Part shown: positions 50,926-60,442 of the stretch, in pieces
Layout: each line of letters begins with the position of its first letter
Position numbering within the stretch: position 1 is the stretch's first letter
Assembly (NCBI RefSeq): GCF_052162025.1
Contig: NZ_CP197401.1
Coordinates: 1,116,001-1,180,000, forward strand
Reading direction: 5' to 3'
DNA from: Methylobacter sp015476545
GTDB taxonomy: Bacteria; Pseudomonadota; Gammaproteobacteria; Methylococcales; Methylomonadaceae
Length of the DNA: 64,000 nt
Program-made: the position numbers and the translations under genes
The notes under the pieces: generated by a model
Told to the model about the DNA's origin: nothing
The model's input: the letters and a program-made list of their open reading frames with translations, nothing else
The model's database searches: none

Positions 50926-52797
50926 ATGCTGACAAGAATTAGAGAAAAAGCGCAAGGTGCTTTCGCATGGGGTATCTTGATAATAATTTGCGTGCCTTTT
51001 GCTTTATGGGGTATTCAAAATTATTTGGATACAGGGAAAGAACCTCCGGTCGCTTCCGTAGGTGATAGGGATTTTTATCAGCAGGATGTCAACAGGGCTT
51101 ATGAACAGTACAGTCAGAATCTCCAGGGACTCAATATTGATGAACAGACTTTGAAAGCGCAAGCTTTGGAAAAGCTGATAAAGGATGAGGTTTTGCTGCA
51201 GCATGTGCGTTCCGAGGGGCTTGTTACCGGCGACAATAGGGCGCGAGAATTCATTAAATCTCTGGAATACTTTCAAGTAGACGGTAAGTTCGACGAGAAC
51301 CGTTATAAAGCTTTGCTGAATTCGCAAAGGATGACATCCGGCGAGTTTGTAAACAGAATCAAGAACGCGCTGGTAATGGAACAGTTTCAGCGTAGCATCA
51401 TCGATAGCAGTTTTGCTACTCAGCATGATGTAGAAAGCTTTTTTAAAATTCAGAATCAGCAGCGCGATGTAGCTTATGTGACGATTCCTGCACAGAAACC
51501 GGCGGAGCAGCCTTCAGAGGAGGAGGTAACGGCTTATTATCAGCAGCACCAGGACCTATATAAAGTGCCTGAGCAGGTTTCCGTAGAGTACGTAGAGCTG
51601 TCACTGGAGGATATCGCTAAAAAAGTCGCCGTAACGGATGAAAAGTTGAAGGCATTCTATGAAGAGCATAAGGATCAGTATGCAACTCCGGAACGGAGAA
51701 AGATCAGTCATATCCTGTTTGCTATCAATGATAAACAAGATGAAAAAACAGCGCTGGAAAAAGCGTCGCTAGCAAAAAAAGACCTGGCAAATAAAGACTT
51801 CGCTAAGTTAGCCGCTGAAGTTTCAGACGATAAATTAACCGCTAACAAAGGCGGCGATTTAGGTTTGTTTACTTCAGGCGCAATGGAGAAACCGTTTGAG
51901 GATGCAGCAAATGCATTGAAACTCGGCGAAGTGTCAGAGCCTGTTAAAACAGCATTCGGCTACCACTTAATTAAAGTAACTGAATTGGTGCCGGGCGAGG
52001 TCAAGTCATTTGATGCTGTTAAACCGGAATTAACCAAGGCTTATCAAAAAGCGCAAGCCGAAAATACTTTTTACGAGTCCGGTGAAACATTGACCGAAAT
52101 GAGTTATGAAAACCCTGACAATCTGCAAACGGTAGCGGATGCGTTAGGCCTAACCATTAAAAAAACTGCGCTGTTCACCAAGGATAAAGGTGAAGATATT
52201 GCCAGTGACCCAAAAGTACGCAGTGCTGCATTTTCTGAAGAAGTCCAGCAGGGCAATAACAGCACGCCTGTAGAATTTGGGGCTGAGCGCTTGGTGGTAT
52301 TACGCATGCTGGAGCACAAGCCTGCGGCTACGCGTGATTTGAATGAAGTTAAACAGCAAGTCATAGAAACCTTGTTGAGTGAAAAAGCCAAACAACAGGC
52401 TGTTGAAAAAGCGCAGCAGATAAAAACGCGTTTGCAGGCTGGCGAATCCATTGACACTGTAGCGGCTGAAAACAACTTAACGGTCAAGAAAATGGCCGAT
52501 GTAACACGCAACAACGGCGAATTGCCCTGGCAGCTGAACCAGGCAATCTTTAAGGCGGCCAAACCTGTTGGCGATAAATCGACAATCTTTACGGCAGCAT
52601 TGCCTTCCGATGAGCAGGCGGTAGTGAGTTTGTCGAAAGTCAAGGAGGGCATCATGAGCGAGGATGATAAAAAGCAGCTCGAGCTGGCGTCAAAGAATAT
52701 TGCTAGGGCTTTTGGCCAAAACGAATTCAATGCGGTCATGAACAGTCTGCAGGCAAAAGCCGATATTTCAGTGAAGAAAGCCCAAGCTCAGAATTAG
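50926..52797 (+). CDS. ppiD: Periplasmic folding chaperone / peptidyl-prolyl isomerase PpiD
   Basis: The 623-residue protein is anchored by one helix (GAFAWGILIIICVPFALWGI). It has a SurA-type N-terminal chaperone region (about 40-200) and a parvulin domain at about 255-355 (ERRKISHILFAIND...GGDLGLFTSGAMEKPFEDAANAL...TAFGYHLIKVTE). PpiD works at the SecYEG exit on newly exported proteins. I chose ATG 50926 with AGGA upstream; the longer TTG start at 50908 adds six residues. As in other gammaproteobacteria it follows hupB, and a terminator lies behind it. Confidence 0.92.
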   Translation: MLTRIREKAQGAFAWGILIIICVPFALWGIQNYLDTGKEPPVASVGDRDFYQQDVNRAYEQYSQNLQGLNIDEQTLKAQALEKLIKDEVLLQHVRSEGLVTGDNRAREFIKSLEYFQVDGKFDENRYKALLNSQRMTSGEFVNRIKNALVMEQFQRSIIDSSFATQHDVESFFKIQNQQRDVAYVTIPAQKPAEQPSEEEVTAYYQQHQDLYKVPEQVSVEYVELSLEDIAKKVAVTDEKLKAFYEEHKDQYATPERRKISHILFAINDKQDEKTALEKASLAKKDLANKDFAKLAAEVSDDKLTANKGGDLGLFTSGAMEKPFEDAANALKLGEVSEPVKTAFGYHLIKVTELVPGEVKSFDAVKPELTKAYQKAQAENTFYESGETLTEMSYENPDNLQTVADALGLTIKKTALFTKDKGEDIASDPKVRSAAFSEEVQQGNNSTPVEFGAERLVVLRMLEHKPAATRDLNEVKQQVIETLLSEKAKQQAVEKAQQIKTRLQAGESIDTVAAENNLTVKKMADVTRNNGELPWQLNQAIFKAAKPVGDKSTIFTAALPSDEQAVVSLSKVKEGIMSEDDKKQLELASKNIARAFGQNEFNAVMNSLQAKADISVKKAQAQN

Positions 52798-52810
52798 CCG
52801 CTGGACAAGC

Positions 52811-52844
52811 AATAAAAAAGGGAGCGTAAGCTCCCTTTTTTATT
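52811..52844. terminator. Bidirectional intrinsic terminator between ppiD and fabI
   Basis: AATAAAAAAGGGAGC and GCTCCCTTTTTTATT form a perfect 15-bp stem with a four-base GTAA loop, giving T-runs in both directions. It serves the convergent ppiD and fabI genes. Confidence 0.92.
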
Positions 52845-52862
52845 GCCATGGAAAATGAACGC

Positions 52863-53645
52863 TTAAGAAGCTACATAGCCGGCAATATTATAGCCGGCGT
52901 CCACATAAGTGATTTCACCCGTAATACCAGAGGCCAGATCCGAGCACAGAAATGCCGCCGCATTGCCGACTTCTTCAATTGTGACGTTTTTCTTCAACGG
53001 CGAGGCATCGGCCGCTTTGCTGAGCATGGTTTTGAAATCGTTGATGCCTGATGCTGCCAGTGTTCTGATCGGACCTGCGGAAATCGCGTTCACGCGAGTA
53101 CCTTCAGCGCCCAGAGCGACAGCCATATAGCGGACGTTGGCTTCCAGGCTGGCTTTGGCCACGCCCATGACGTTGTAGTTGGGCATGACGCGCTCCGCAC
53201 CCAAGTAGCTTAAGGTCAACAGAGAGCCGTTACGGCCCGCCATCATTGCCCGTCCGGCCTTGGCTAGAGCAGTGAAGCTGTACGAGCTGATATCATGGGC
53301 GACTCTGAAATTTTCCCGGGTCGTGGCAGTGACGAAGTCGCCTTCCAGCGCATCGCGTGGTGCAAAAGCGACTGAATGCACGATACAATCCAGGCCGTCC
53401 CAGTGTTCCCCAAGCTTTTTAAAAACGTTTTCAATGTGTTCGTCGTTGCTGACGTCGCATTCAACAGTAATGTCGGAACCGCACTCCGCCGCCATGGTTT
53501 CAACCCGGCTCTGAAGTTTGTCATTTTGAAAAGTAAAGGCCAGTTCCGCGCCTTCCCGGTGCATGGCTTGGGCAATGCCCCATGCAATGGAACGGTTACT
53601 GGCCAAGCCTACGATCAAGACCCGCTTGCCTTGCATAAAACCCAT
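52863..53645 (-). CDS. fabI: Enoyl-[acyl-carrier-protein] reductase (NADH) FabI
   Basis: The 260-residue SDR-fold enzyme starts MGFMQGKRVLIVGLASNRSIAWGIA, the NADH-binding motif of FabI, and has the catalytic Tyr...Lys pair in YNVMGVAKASLEAN. It makes the last reduction of fatty-acid elongation in the cytoplasm. GGGAG lies six bases before ATG 53645 on the minus strand; the in-frame ATG 53651 touches the ribosome-binding site and is less likely. A single-gene unit. Confidence 0.95.
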   Translation of the reverse strand: MGFMQGKRVLIVGLASNRSIAWGIAQAMHREGAELAFTFQNDKLQSRVETMAAECGSDITVECDVSNDEHIENVFKKLGEHWDGLDCIVHSVAFAPRDALEGDFVTATTRENFRVAHDISSYSFTALAKAGRAMMAGRNGSLLTLSYLGAERVMPNYNVMGVAKASLEANVRYMAVALGAEGTRVNAISAGPIRTLAASGINDFKTMLSKAADASPLKKNVTIEEVGNAAAFLCSDLASGITGEITYVDAGYNIAGYVAS

Positions 53646-53884
53646 TATCATCTCCCAATGTTTTTGTTGCTACAATAGAGCTTCAATTATCTGTGTTTGT
53701 TTCAATCCACACCAACCTGTGACCGGTCGATGATACTATCCGCCCATGAATAGCAGATGACGGATCTGGATCTCCCTCATCATAATGAAGGGAATCGAAA
53801 AGGATAGCCTTGCTTACGCAGGACTGTCAAATTTTAACAATACCCTTAAAAAAAGGGATTTTTTTCAGGCTGCAAGGTATTTTG

Positions 53885-56095
53885 ATGTTTAGTCTTTTTT
53901 CTATGAAGATACATATCGGCCAAGTTCATGTGCTAGGGCTGATATTGCTGATAATATTGTTGAGCGCCTGTGTCGGCTCGGAACCCAATGATCCTTATCC
54001 ATCGGAAGAGGGCAATCAGTCGGTTCTATATGAGTCCTTTTCAGAGCGTCCCAAGCATATGGATCCGGCTGTGGCATACAGTTCCAACGAATATGCGTTT
54101 ATTGCACAGATTTATGAGCCGCCGTTTCAATATCATTACTTGAAAAGGCCTTATGAACTGGCGCCGCTGACGGCAACCGATATGCCCGAAATCGAGTATC
54201 TGAATGCCAATGGCGAGAAACTGCCTTCAACTGCCAATGACAGCGACATTGCCTATACCGATTACTTAATCAAAATTCAGTCCGGCATCCGCTATCAACC
54301 GCATCCGGCTCTGGCGAAAAATACTCAAGGCGAATATGCCTACCATCATTTGACCGGTGCGCAAATCGACAAGCTCGGCACTTTGCAGGACTTGCCCGAG
54401 ACCGGCTCGCGCGAACTGACCGCCGAGGATTATGTGTACCAGATCAAGCGTCTGGCGCATCCGAGAATCCAATCGCCCATCGCCGAACTGATGAAAAATT
54501 ACATAGTCGGCTTTGACGATTTTGCAAGACAGGTTGCGAACAAGCAGAAGTTTGAGATCAAAGACATGCCCATGACAGGCGTTACAGCGTTGGACCGATA
54601 TCAATACCGCATACGCATCAAGGGCAAATACCCGCAGTTCATTTTCTGGCTGGCGATGCCGTTTTTCTCACCGATGCCGTGGGAAGCCGATGTCTTTTAT
54701 GAACAGCCCGGCCTGAACGATAAAAACATCACGTTGGACTGGTTTCCGATAGGCACCGGTCCTTATCTTCTGGCCGAGAACAATCCGAACCGGCGCATGA
54801 TCCTGCTCAGAAATCCGCTGTTTCATCATGAGGCCTATCCATCCGAAGGCGAGCCCGGCGACAAGGAAAAAGGTCTGCTGGCCGATGCCGGCAAACCGCT
54901 GCCGTTTATCGATAAAGTCGTTTATATGCTGGAGAAGGAAACGATTCCTTACTGGAACAAATTCCTGCAGGGTTATTACGATGCGTCCGGCATCGCTTCC
55001 GACAATTTCGACCAGGCCATACAGTTCACCGGCAGCGGCGTAGCTACCCTGACTGACACCATGAAAGAAAAAGGCATCCAACTGGAAACAGCGGTCACAA
55101 CCTCTATTTTCTATCTGGGCTTTAATATGCTCGATCCCACAGTCGGCGGTGACAGCGAGAAAGCGCGCAAGCTGCGCCAGGCCATCGCCATTGCCGTCGA
55201 TTATGAGGAATACATCGCTATTTTCGCGAACGGGCGCGGCGTCGCGGCCCAGGGTCTGATACCTCCCGGCATATACGGCTATGCGGAAGGCAAGGAAGGC
55301 ATCAACCCTTATGTCTATGACTGGGTAAACGGCAAAGCTTCCGCTCCTGCTAACGCCCCTTACCTACATCCTGTAGGCAAGGCGCAGCGCAAAAGCATAG
55401 AGGTTGCCAGGCAGCTGATGTCCGAAGCCGGCTATTCGGGAGGCATCGATCCTAAAACTAAGCAAGCCCTGATCCTGTATTTCGATACGACCGCAGTCAG
55501 CGTCGACGATCGCCCGAGAATGAACTGGTATCGCAAACAGTTTGAGAAGCTGGGCATCAAGCTGGTCATTCGGGGCACCGACTACAACCGGTTCCAGCAG
55601 AAGATGCGCGACGGCAATGCACAGATTTTCTTCTGGGGCTGGAATGCCGATTACCCCGATCCGGAAAATTTCTTTTTCCTGCTCTACGGGCCCAATGCCA
55701 AAGTCGCACACGGCGGCGAGAATGCGGGCAATTACCAAAACGCCGAATTCGACCGCCTATTCGAGCAAATGCGCAATATGGCGAATGGCGAGCAGCGCTA
55801 TCGTCTCATTCAGCAAATGCAGGAACGGGTGCGCCGCGATGCGCCATGGGTATTCGGCTTTCATCCCAAGAGCTTTTCGCTATATCATGGCTGGTATAAA
55901 AATCTGAAGCCTAATCTCATGGCCAATAACCAGCTTAAATATACGCGCATCGATAAGGCGGAAAGAGCCGAGAAAAGGGCCGAGTGGAACAAGCCCGTGT
56001 TCTGGCCTTTGCTGACAGCTTTTGCCGTGTTTGTGTTGCTGTTGATACCGGCAGTTCAGGCTTATCGCCGCCGTATCAAGGAAACGATTCAATGA
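53885..56095 (+). CDS. Extracellular solute-binding lipoprotein, family 5 (YejA/DppA-like)
   Basis: The 736-residue protein has a lipoprotein signal with lipobox LLSAC and a large SBP_bac_5 domain (YESFSERPKHMDPAVAYSSNEYAF at the start, FFWGWNADYPDPENFFFLLYG late), which binds peptides or similar solutes. Unusually, a second hydrophobic segment lies at the C-terminus (WPLLTAFAVFVLLLIPAVQAYRRR). Both ends may thus be membrane-bound, unlike E. coli YejA (~600 residues). ATG 53885 has AAGG eight bases upstream; the frame is open back to 53810. First gene of a four-gene ABC importer operon; the stop overlaps the next start (ATGA). Confidence 0.85.
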   Translation: MFSLFSMKIHIGQVHVLGLILLIILLSACVGSEPNDPYPSEEGNQSVLYESFSERPKHMDPAVAYSSNEYAFIAQIYEPPFQYHYLKRPYELAPLTATDMPEIEYLNANGEKLPSTANDSDIAYTDYLIKIQSGIRYQPHPALAKNTQGEYAYHHLTGAQIDKLGTLQDLPETGSRELTAEDYVYQIKRLAHPRIQSPIAELMKNYIVGFDDFARQVANKQKFEIKDMPMTGVTALDRYQYRIRIKGKYPQFIFWLAMPFFSPMPWEADVFYEQPGLNDKNITLDWFPIGTGPYLLAENNPNRRMILLRNPLFHHEAYPSEGEPGDKEKGLLADAGKPLPFIDKVVYMLEKETIPYWNKFLQGYYDASGIASDNFDQAIQFTGSGVATLTDTMKEKGIQLETAVTTSIFYLGFNMLDPTVGGDSEKARKLRQAIAIAVDYEEYIAIFANGRGVAAQGLIPPGIYGYAEGKEGINPYVYDWVNGKASAPANAPYLHPVGKAQRKSIEVARQLMSEAGYSGGIDPKTKQALILYFDTTAVSVDDRPRMNWYRKQFEKLGIKLVIRGTDYNRFQQKMRDGNAQIFFWGWNADYPDPENFFFLLYGPNAKVAHGGENAGNYQNAEFDRLFEQMRNMANGEQRYRLIQQMQERVRRDAPWVFGFHPKSFSLYHGWYKNLKPNLMANNQLKYTRIDKAERAEKRAEWNKPVFWPLLTAFAVFVLLLIPAVQAYRRRIKETIQ

Positions 56096-57069
56096 CTCAA
56101 TATATTATCCGTCGAATCTTATACGCCTTCCCGTTGCTGATGGGCGTCAATATCCTGACGTTCGTGCTGTTTTTTGTCGTCAATAGTCCCGATGACATGG
56201 CGCGTATGCAGCTGGGGCAAAAACATGTGACCGAAAAGGCCGTGGAAAACTGGAAACAGCAGCGGGGCTATGATTTGCCGCTGCTGTGGAACAGCAAGGC
56301 CGAGGGCGAAGAAAAACTGACCAAAACGATCTTTTACCAGAAGTCAGTCGGCCTGTTCCTGTTCCGCTTCGGCGTATCCGACAGCGGCAGAAACATCGCG
56401 GCCGATATTCAGCAACGCATGTGGCCCAGTCTGGCCGTCGCATTGCCGACGCTGATGGTGGGGTTGCTGGTCAATATCACCTTCGCCTTGATGATGGTGC
56501 TGTTCCGCAACACTTATCTGGAACATGCCGGCGTCGTGCTGTGCGTGGTCCTGATGTCGGTTTCTTCGCTGTTCTATATTATCGGCGGCCAGTTCCTGAT
56601 CGGCAAACTGCTGAAGCTGGTGCCTATCTCCGGGTACGATAGCGGGCTGTCGGCACTGAAGTTTCTGATACTGCCTGTACTGATCGGCGTCTTTTCCGGC
56701 ATCGGCTCCGGCGTACGCTGGTACCGGACCCTGTTTCTGGAAGAAGTTGAAAAAGATTACGTACGCACGGCGCGCGCGAAAGGCCTGACCGAAACCCGGA
56801 CCCTGTTCCGGCATGTGCTGAAAAACGCTATGATTCCGATTCTGACAGGCGTCGTGGTCGTGCTGCCGTTATTGTTTATGGGCAGTTTGATCATGGAATC
56901 GTTTTTCAGTATTCCGGGCCTGGGCAGTTATACGATAGATGCGATCAACAGTCAGGATTTCGCCATTGTACGAGCCATGGTCTTCCTGGGTTCGGTCCTG
57001 TATGTGATCGGTCTGTTGCTGACCGATATTTCCTACACCCTCGTTGACCCTCGGGTAAGGTTGTCCTGA
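56092..57069 (+). CDS. Peptide ABC transporter permease (YejB/DppB-like)
   Basis: ATG 56092 overlaps the upstream stop by four bases and gives 325 residues beginning MTQYIIRRILYAFPLLMGVN, the typical start of DppB/OppB-type permeases. About six membrane helices surround the EAA loop (YVRTARAKGLTETRTLFRHVLKNA) that contacts the ATPase. A longer frame to 55984 is not used. Its stop overlaps the next start by one base (TGATG). Confidence 0.9.
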   Translation: MTQYIIRRILYAFPLLMGVNILTFVLFFVVNSPDDMARMQLGQKHVTEKAVENWKQQRGYDLPLLWNSKAEGEEKLTKTIFYQKSVGLFLFRFGVSDSGRNIAADIQQRMWPSLAVALPTLMVGLLVNITFALMMVLFRNTYLEHAGVVLCVVLMSVSSLFYIIGGQFLIGKLLKLVPISGYDSGLSALKFLILPVLIGVFSGIGSGVRWYRTLFLEEVEKDYVRTARAKGLTETRTLFRHVLKNAMIPILTGVVVVLPLLFMGSLIMESFFSIPGLGSYTIDAINSQDFAIVRAMVFLGSVLYVIGLLLTDISYTLVDPRVRLS

Positions 57070-58412
57070 TGATCATATTATGGACCGATGCGCTGATATT
57101 CCTGTTGATTGCCGTAATGCTCATGCTCGGCTTTTATCTGCGCGGCAAGGAATACATTAAACGCCCCCTGCAACAGATCGCCCGCAGCAAAGTCGGCATG
57201 GTTTCGCTGACCGTACTGATTGTCTTTGTCCTGGTCGGTCTGCTGGACTCGATTCATTTCAAGCCGTCGGGCGGCCGCGGCAATGAAATCATCAGCGTGC
57301 TGGATTACTGGGCCACGCCGTTGCGCGAACATGGCGAGAAAACCTACTCGGCGCCATTTGCCGCCTATCTGTACAGCAAGGAAATGATGACCTTGCCGGA
57401 CGGCACTGAGCAATGGGGCTATCCGCGCCTGCAGTTCGGCGGTGCGCATCTGGCTGATCCCGAAATCGAACTGGCGCGGGATGTACTGAAAAAAGCGTTT
57501 TATGGCTGGATTCAAGGCGTCAGCCTGGTCGTATTTTTCGTGGTTCTGCTGGGGAGTCTTTTGAGAAAGCCGCATAAGCGCCTCATCGTGAGCCCGACGG
57601 CCAAGGCGGCCTGGGCCGTGGTGTTTCTGATCGTCTCGGTCAATTACATGCTGGTCTATCTGTCGGCTTACTATCATGTCTTCGGCACCGACAAGGTCGG
57701 GGAGGACGTGTTTTATCAATCCATAAAAAGCATTCGCACGGGGCTCGTGATCGGCACGCTGACGACCTTGGTCATGCTGCCGATGGCCCTTGTATTCGGC
57801 ATCCTGGCCGGCTTCTTTCGCGGCTGGGTCGACGATGTCATTCAATATGTTTACACGACGCTGAATTCGATCCCCAGCGTGCTGTTGATAGCCGCCTCCA
57901 TCCTGATGGTGCAGGTGTACATGGCCGCTCACGAGGAAGCCTTTACCAGCGTGATTGTGCGCGCAGACATGCGGCTGCTGTTTCTCTGCCTGATTCTGGG
58001 CGTAACCAGCTGGACCGGGTTATGCCGATTGCTTAGGGCCGAGACGCTCAAGCTGCGCGAGATGGAATATGTGCAGGCGGCGCAGGCGCTAGGCGTGCGC
58101 CGCCGCGTGATTCTGGTGCGACATATCCTGCCCAACGTCATGCATATCGTGCTGATTTCGGTTGTGCTGGATTTCAGTTCGCTGGTACTGGCCGAGGCGG
58201 TGCTGTCCTATATCAATATCGGCGTCGACCCGACGACCTACAGCTGGGGCAATATGATTAACGGCGCCAGGCTGGAAATGGCGCGCGAGCCCGTGGTCTG
58301 GTGGTCCTTGACGGCCTCGTTCGTGTTTATGTTCGCGCTGGTGCTGGCCGCGAACCTGTTTGCCGATACTGTGCGCGATGCATTCGATCCAAGACGAGGC
58401 GCCTATGAATAA
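57069..58412 (+). CDS. Peptide ABC transporter permease (YejE/DppC-like), long form
   Basis: The 447-residue protein has the DppC/YejE permease core in its C-terminal half, with the EAA loop EYVQAAQALGVRRRVILVRHILPN and the end FADTVRDAFDPR. It is about 100 residues longer than E. coli YejE: between the second and third hydrophobic segments lies an inserted, partly polar region (about 70-150) that should face the periplasm. It starts on the stop of the preceding permease gene and overlaps the ATPase gene by eight bases. Confidence 0.88.
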   Translation: MIILWTDALIFLLIAVMLMLGFYLRGKEYIKRPLQQIARSKVGMVSLTVLIVFVLVGLLDSIHFKPSGGRGNEIISVLDYWATPLREHGEKTYSAPFAAYLYSKEMMTLPDGTEQWGYPRLQFGGAHLADPEIELARDVLKKAFYGWIQGVSLVVFFVVLLGSLLRKPHKRLIVSPTAKAAWAVVFLIVSVNYMLVYLSAYYHVFGTDKVGEDVFYQSIKSIRTGLVIGTLTTLVMLPMALVFGILAGFFRGWVDDVIQYVYTTLNSIPSVLLIAASILMVQVYMAAHEEAFTSVIVRADMRLLFLCLILGVTSWTGLCRLLRAETLKLREMEYVQAAQALGVRRRVILVRHILPNVMHIVLISVVLDFSSLVLAEAVLSYINIGVDPTTYSWGNMINGARLEMAREPVVWWSLTASFVFMFALVLAANLFADTVRDAFDPRRGAYE

Positions 58413-60048
58413 GCCAATCCTGTCCGTAGCGCATCTCAGCGTCAGCTTTAACCACAGCAGCAAGGTCGTCGACGACATCAGCTTTGACATTTATCAGGGC
58501 GAGACCTTTGCGCTGGTCGGCGAATCGGGCTCCGGCAAATCGATCACGGCTTTGTCCGTGCTGAGGCTGCTGCCGCCTAACGCCCGTATCCAGGCCAGTG
58601 AAATCAGCCTTCAGGGCGATAATCTGCTGCGCAGAGCCGAATACGAAATGTGCCAAGTTCGCGGCCGACGCATCGGGCTGATATTCCAGGACCCTATGTC
58701 GTCGCTGAATCCGGTCATGACTATCGGCGACCAGATAGAGGAAGTCATCAAGCTGCATTTTGACTTGCCTCAACAGGCTGTCAAGCAGCGCGTACTGGAA
58801 TTGCTGCGGCAGGTGGAGATACCGAAGCCCGAGCAGCGCATCAGCGACTATCCGCATCAACTGTCGGGCGGCCAGCGCCAGCGCGTCATGATCGCGATTG
58901 CGCTGGCCGGCGAGCCCGATCTGCTGATTGCCGATGAGCCGACTACGTCCCTGGATGTGACCATTCAGGCGCAGATCCTGAATCTGCTGAAAACCCTGCA
59001 AAAGCAGACCGGCATGTCCCTGTGGCTGATCAGCCATGATCTGGCCCTGGTGTCCAATATGGCCGATCGCGTAGCGGTCATGCAGCAGGGCAAGATCGTC
59101 GAAACGGGGTATTGCGATGAGTTCTTTCGCCATCCCAAACACCCGTACACGCAAAAACTGCTGAGCGCTTTGCCGTCCATGCAAAGCTGCTTAAAACACA
59201 GCAGGCAGGAAAGGCCGCCGCTATTGCAGGTTGACGATTTCAAAGTCCATTACCCGATCAGGAAAGGCATTTTCAAGCGGGTCGTCGACCATGTGCGGGC
59301 CGTCGACGGGGTCAGCTTCACCATCCAGCAGGGCAAGACGCTGGCTTTGGTCGGCGAATCCGGCTGCGGCAAGACCACGCTGGGCAAGGGCTTGCTGAAC
59401 CTGATACCGGGCACTGCAGGGCAGGTGAAAATAGACGGCGTGGCGCTCGATACGCTGCAGGGCGAGGCGCTGAGGCAAAAACGCGCCGATATGCAGATCG
59501 TGTTTCAGGACCCTTTTTCCTCGATGAACCCGAGGATGCTGGTCGGCGATATCGTCGCCGAAGGCATCCGCGCCCTGCATCTGGGCGTCAGTGCCGCCAA
59601 CAGGCAAGAAAGAGTCAGGCAGTTGCTTAGGCAGGTCGGCCTGCCCGAAGATGCCGCGCAACGGTATCCGCATGAATTCTCGGGAGGCCAGCGCCAGCGC
59701 ATCTGCATTGCCCGGGCACTGGCAGTCGATCCGAAGCTGATCATTTGCGATGAACCGACCAGCGCGCTGGATGTATCGGTGCAGGCGCAGATTATTGAAC
59801 TATTGAAGTCGCTGCAGCGGGAAAAAGGCGTCAGTTATCTGTTTATTACCCACGATCTGGCCATCGTGGCCGAAATAGCGGATGAAGTCGCGGTCATGCA
59901 TCAAGGCAGGATCGTCGAGTACGGCAGCGTCGCGCAGGTGCTGACCGAGCCGCAACAGGCTTATACAAAGAAGCTGCTAGGCGCGGTGCCTGTATTAAGG
60001 ACAGACATTAAGCCGTCTGCGCAACAGGACAAGGAAGTCGTCTTGTAG
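58405..60048 (+). CDS. Dual-domain ABC transporter ATPase (YejF/DppDF-like)
   Basis: The 547-residue protein carries two complete ABC ATPase domains. The first has GESGSGKS, LSGGQRQRV and LLIADEPTTSLD. The second has GESGCGKT, FSGGQRQRI and LIICDEPTSALD. Each ends with the oligopeptide-transporter C-terminal extension (HPKHPYTQKLL, PQQAYTKKLLGAVP). All catalytic motifs are intact. ATG 58405 lies inside the end of the permease gene, so the operon is translationally coupled; the open frame from 58360 is not used. It energises the peptide importer formed with the three preceding genes. Confidence 0.92.
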   Translation: MNKPILSVAHLSVSFNHSSKVVDDISFDIYQGETFALVGESGSGKSITALSVLRLLPPNARIQASEISLQGDNLLRRAEYEMCQVRGRRIGLIFQDPMSSLNPVMTIGDQIEEVIKLHFDLPQQAVKQRVLELLRQVEIPKPEQRISDYPHQLSGGQRQRVMIAIALAGEPDLLIADEPTTSLDVTIQAQILNLLKTLQKQTGMSLWLISHDLALVSNMADRVAVMQQGKIVETGYCDEFFRHPKHPYTQKLLSALPSMQSCLKHSRQERPPLLQVDDFKVHYPIRKGIFKRVVDHVRAVDGVSFTIQQGKTLALVGESGCGKTTLGKGLLNLIPGTAGQVKIDGVALDTLQGEALRQKRADMQIVFQDPFSSMNPRMLVGDIVAEGIRALHLGVSAANRQERVRQLLRQVGLPEDAAQRYPHEFSGGQRQRICIARALAVDPKLIICDEPTSALDVSVQAQIIELLKSLQREKGVSYLFITHDLAIVAEIADEVAVMHQGRIVEYGSVAQVLTEPQQAYTKKLLGAVPVLRTDIKPSAQQDKEVVL

Positions 60049-60442
60049 CTCCGCCTTTTGATAGTGAAGAAACTCCCTGCTGCGATCGCCGGATGGCGCA
60101 ACAGGGAAGTCTGCAGGCGCTGTGATCCTTTCCTTTTATCCTCTAAGGCTGCTGCCCAATCAGCGCCATCCATTTATCAGTTTGCTCTCGTTTCAGGACA
60201 TGAGGGGCAAGCAGGACGCCAATCTGCTCATCGTTTTTCTATTCTCGCCGGATAGTGGTAACTCTTTTGGCAAAGCAAGTGGAACGATTGACGAGGGGGT
60301 AGAGTCTTTTGAGCAAGTAGCGTTGAAATTCTTATTCCTGAGGAGGCGTTATGGCCGCAAAACTGTGCAGTTCGAAGGAAGTTTTTCTACGTAAACGATG
60401 GATGAAGGCAAGGGCAGGACTACCGTCATGGAGGATGCAGCT
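60049..60442. other. Intergenic stretch, no gene seen
   Basis: A 90-codon frame (60122-60394) lacks a ribosome-binding site and family resemblance. No strong terminator follows the ATPase gene; the end of the stretch carries the GGAGG for the next gene. Confidence 0.4.

Noticed and set aside
60122..60394. 90-codon plus-strand frame between the importer and AI-2E genes
   Set aside because: No ribosome-binding site and no recognisable family or membrane pattern; best explained by chance.
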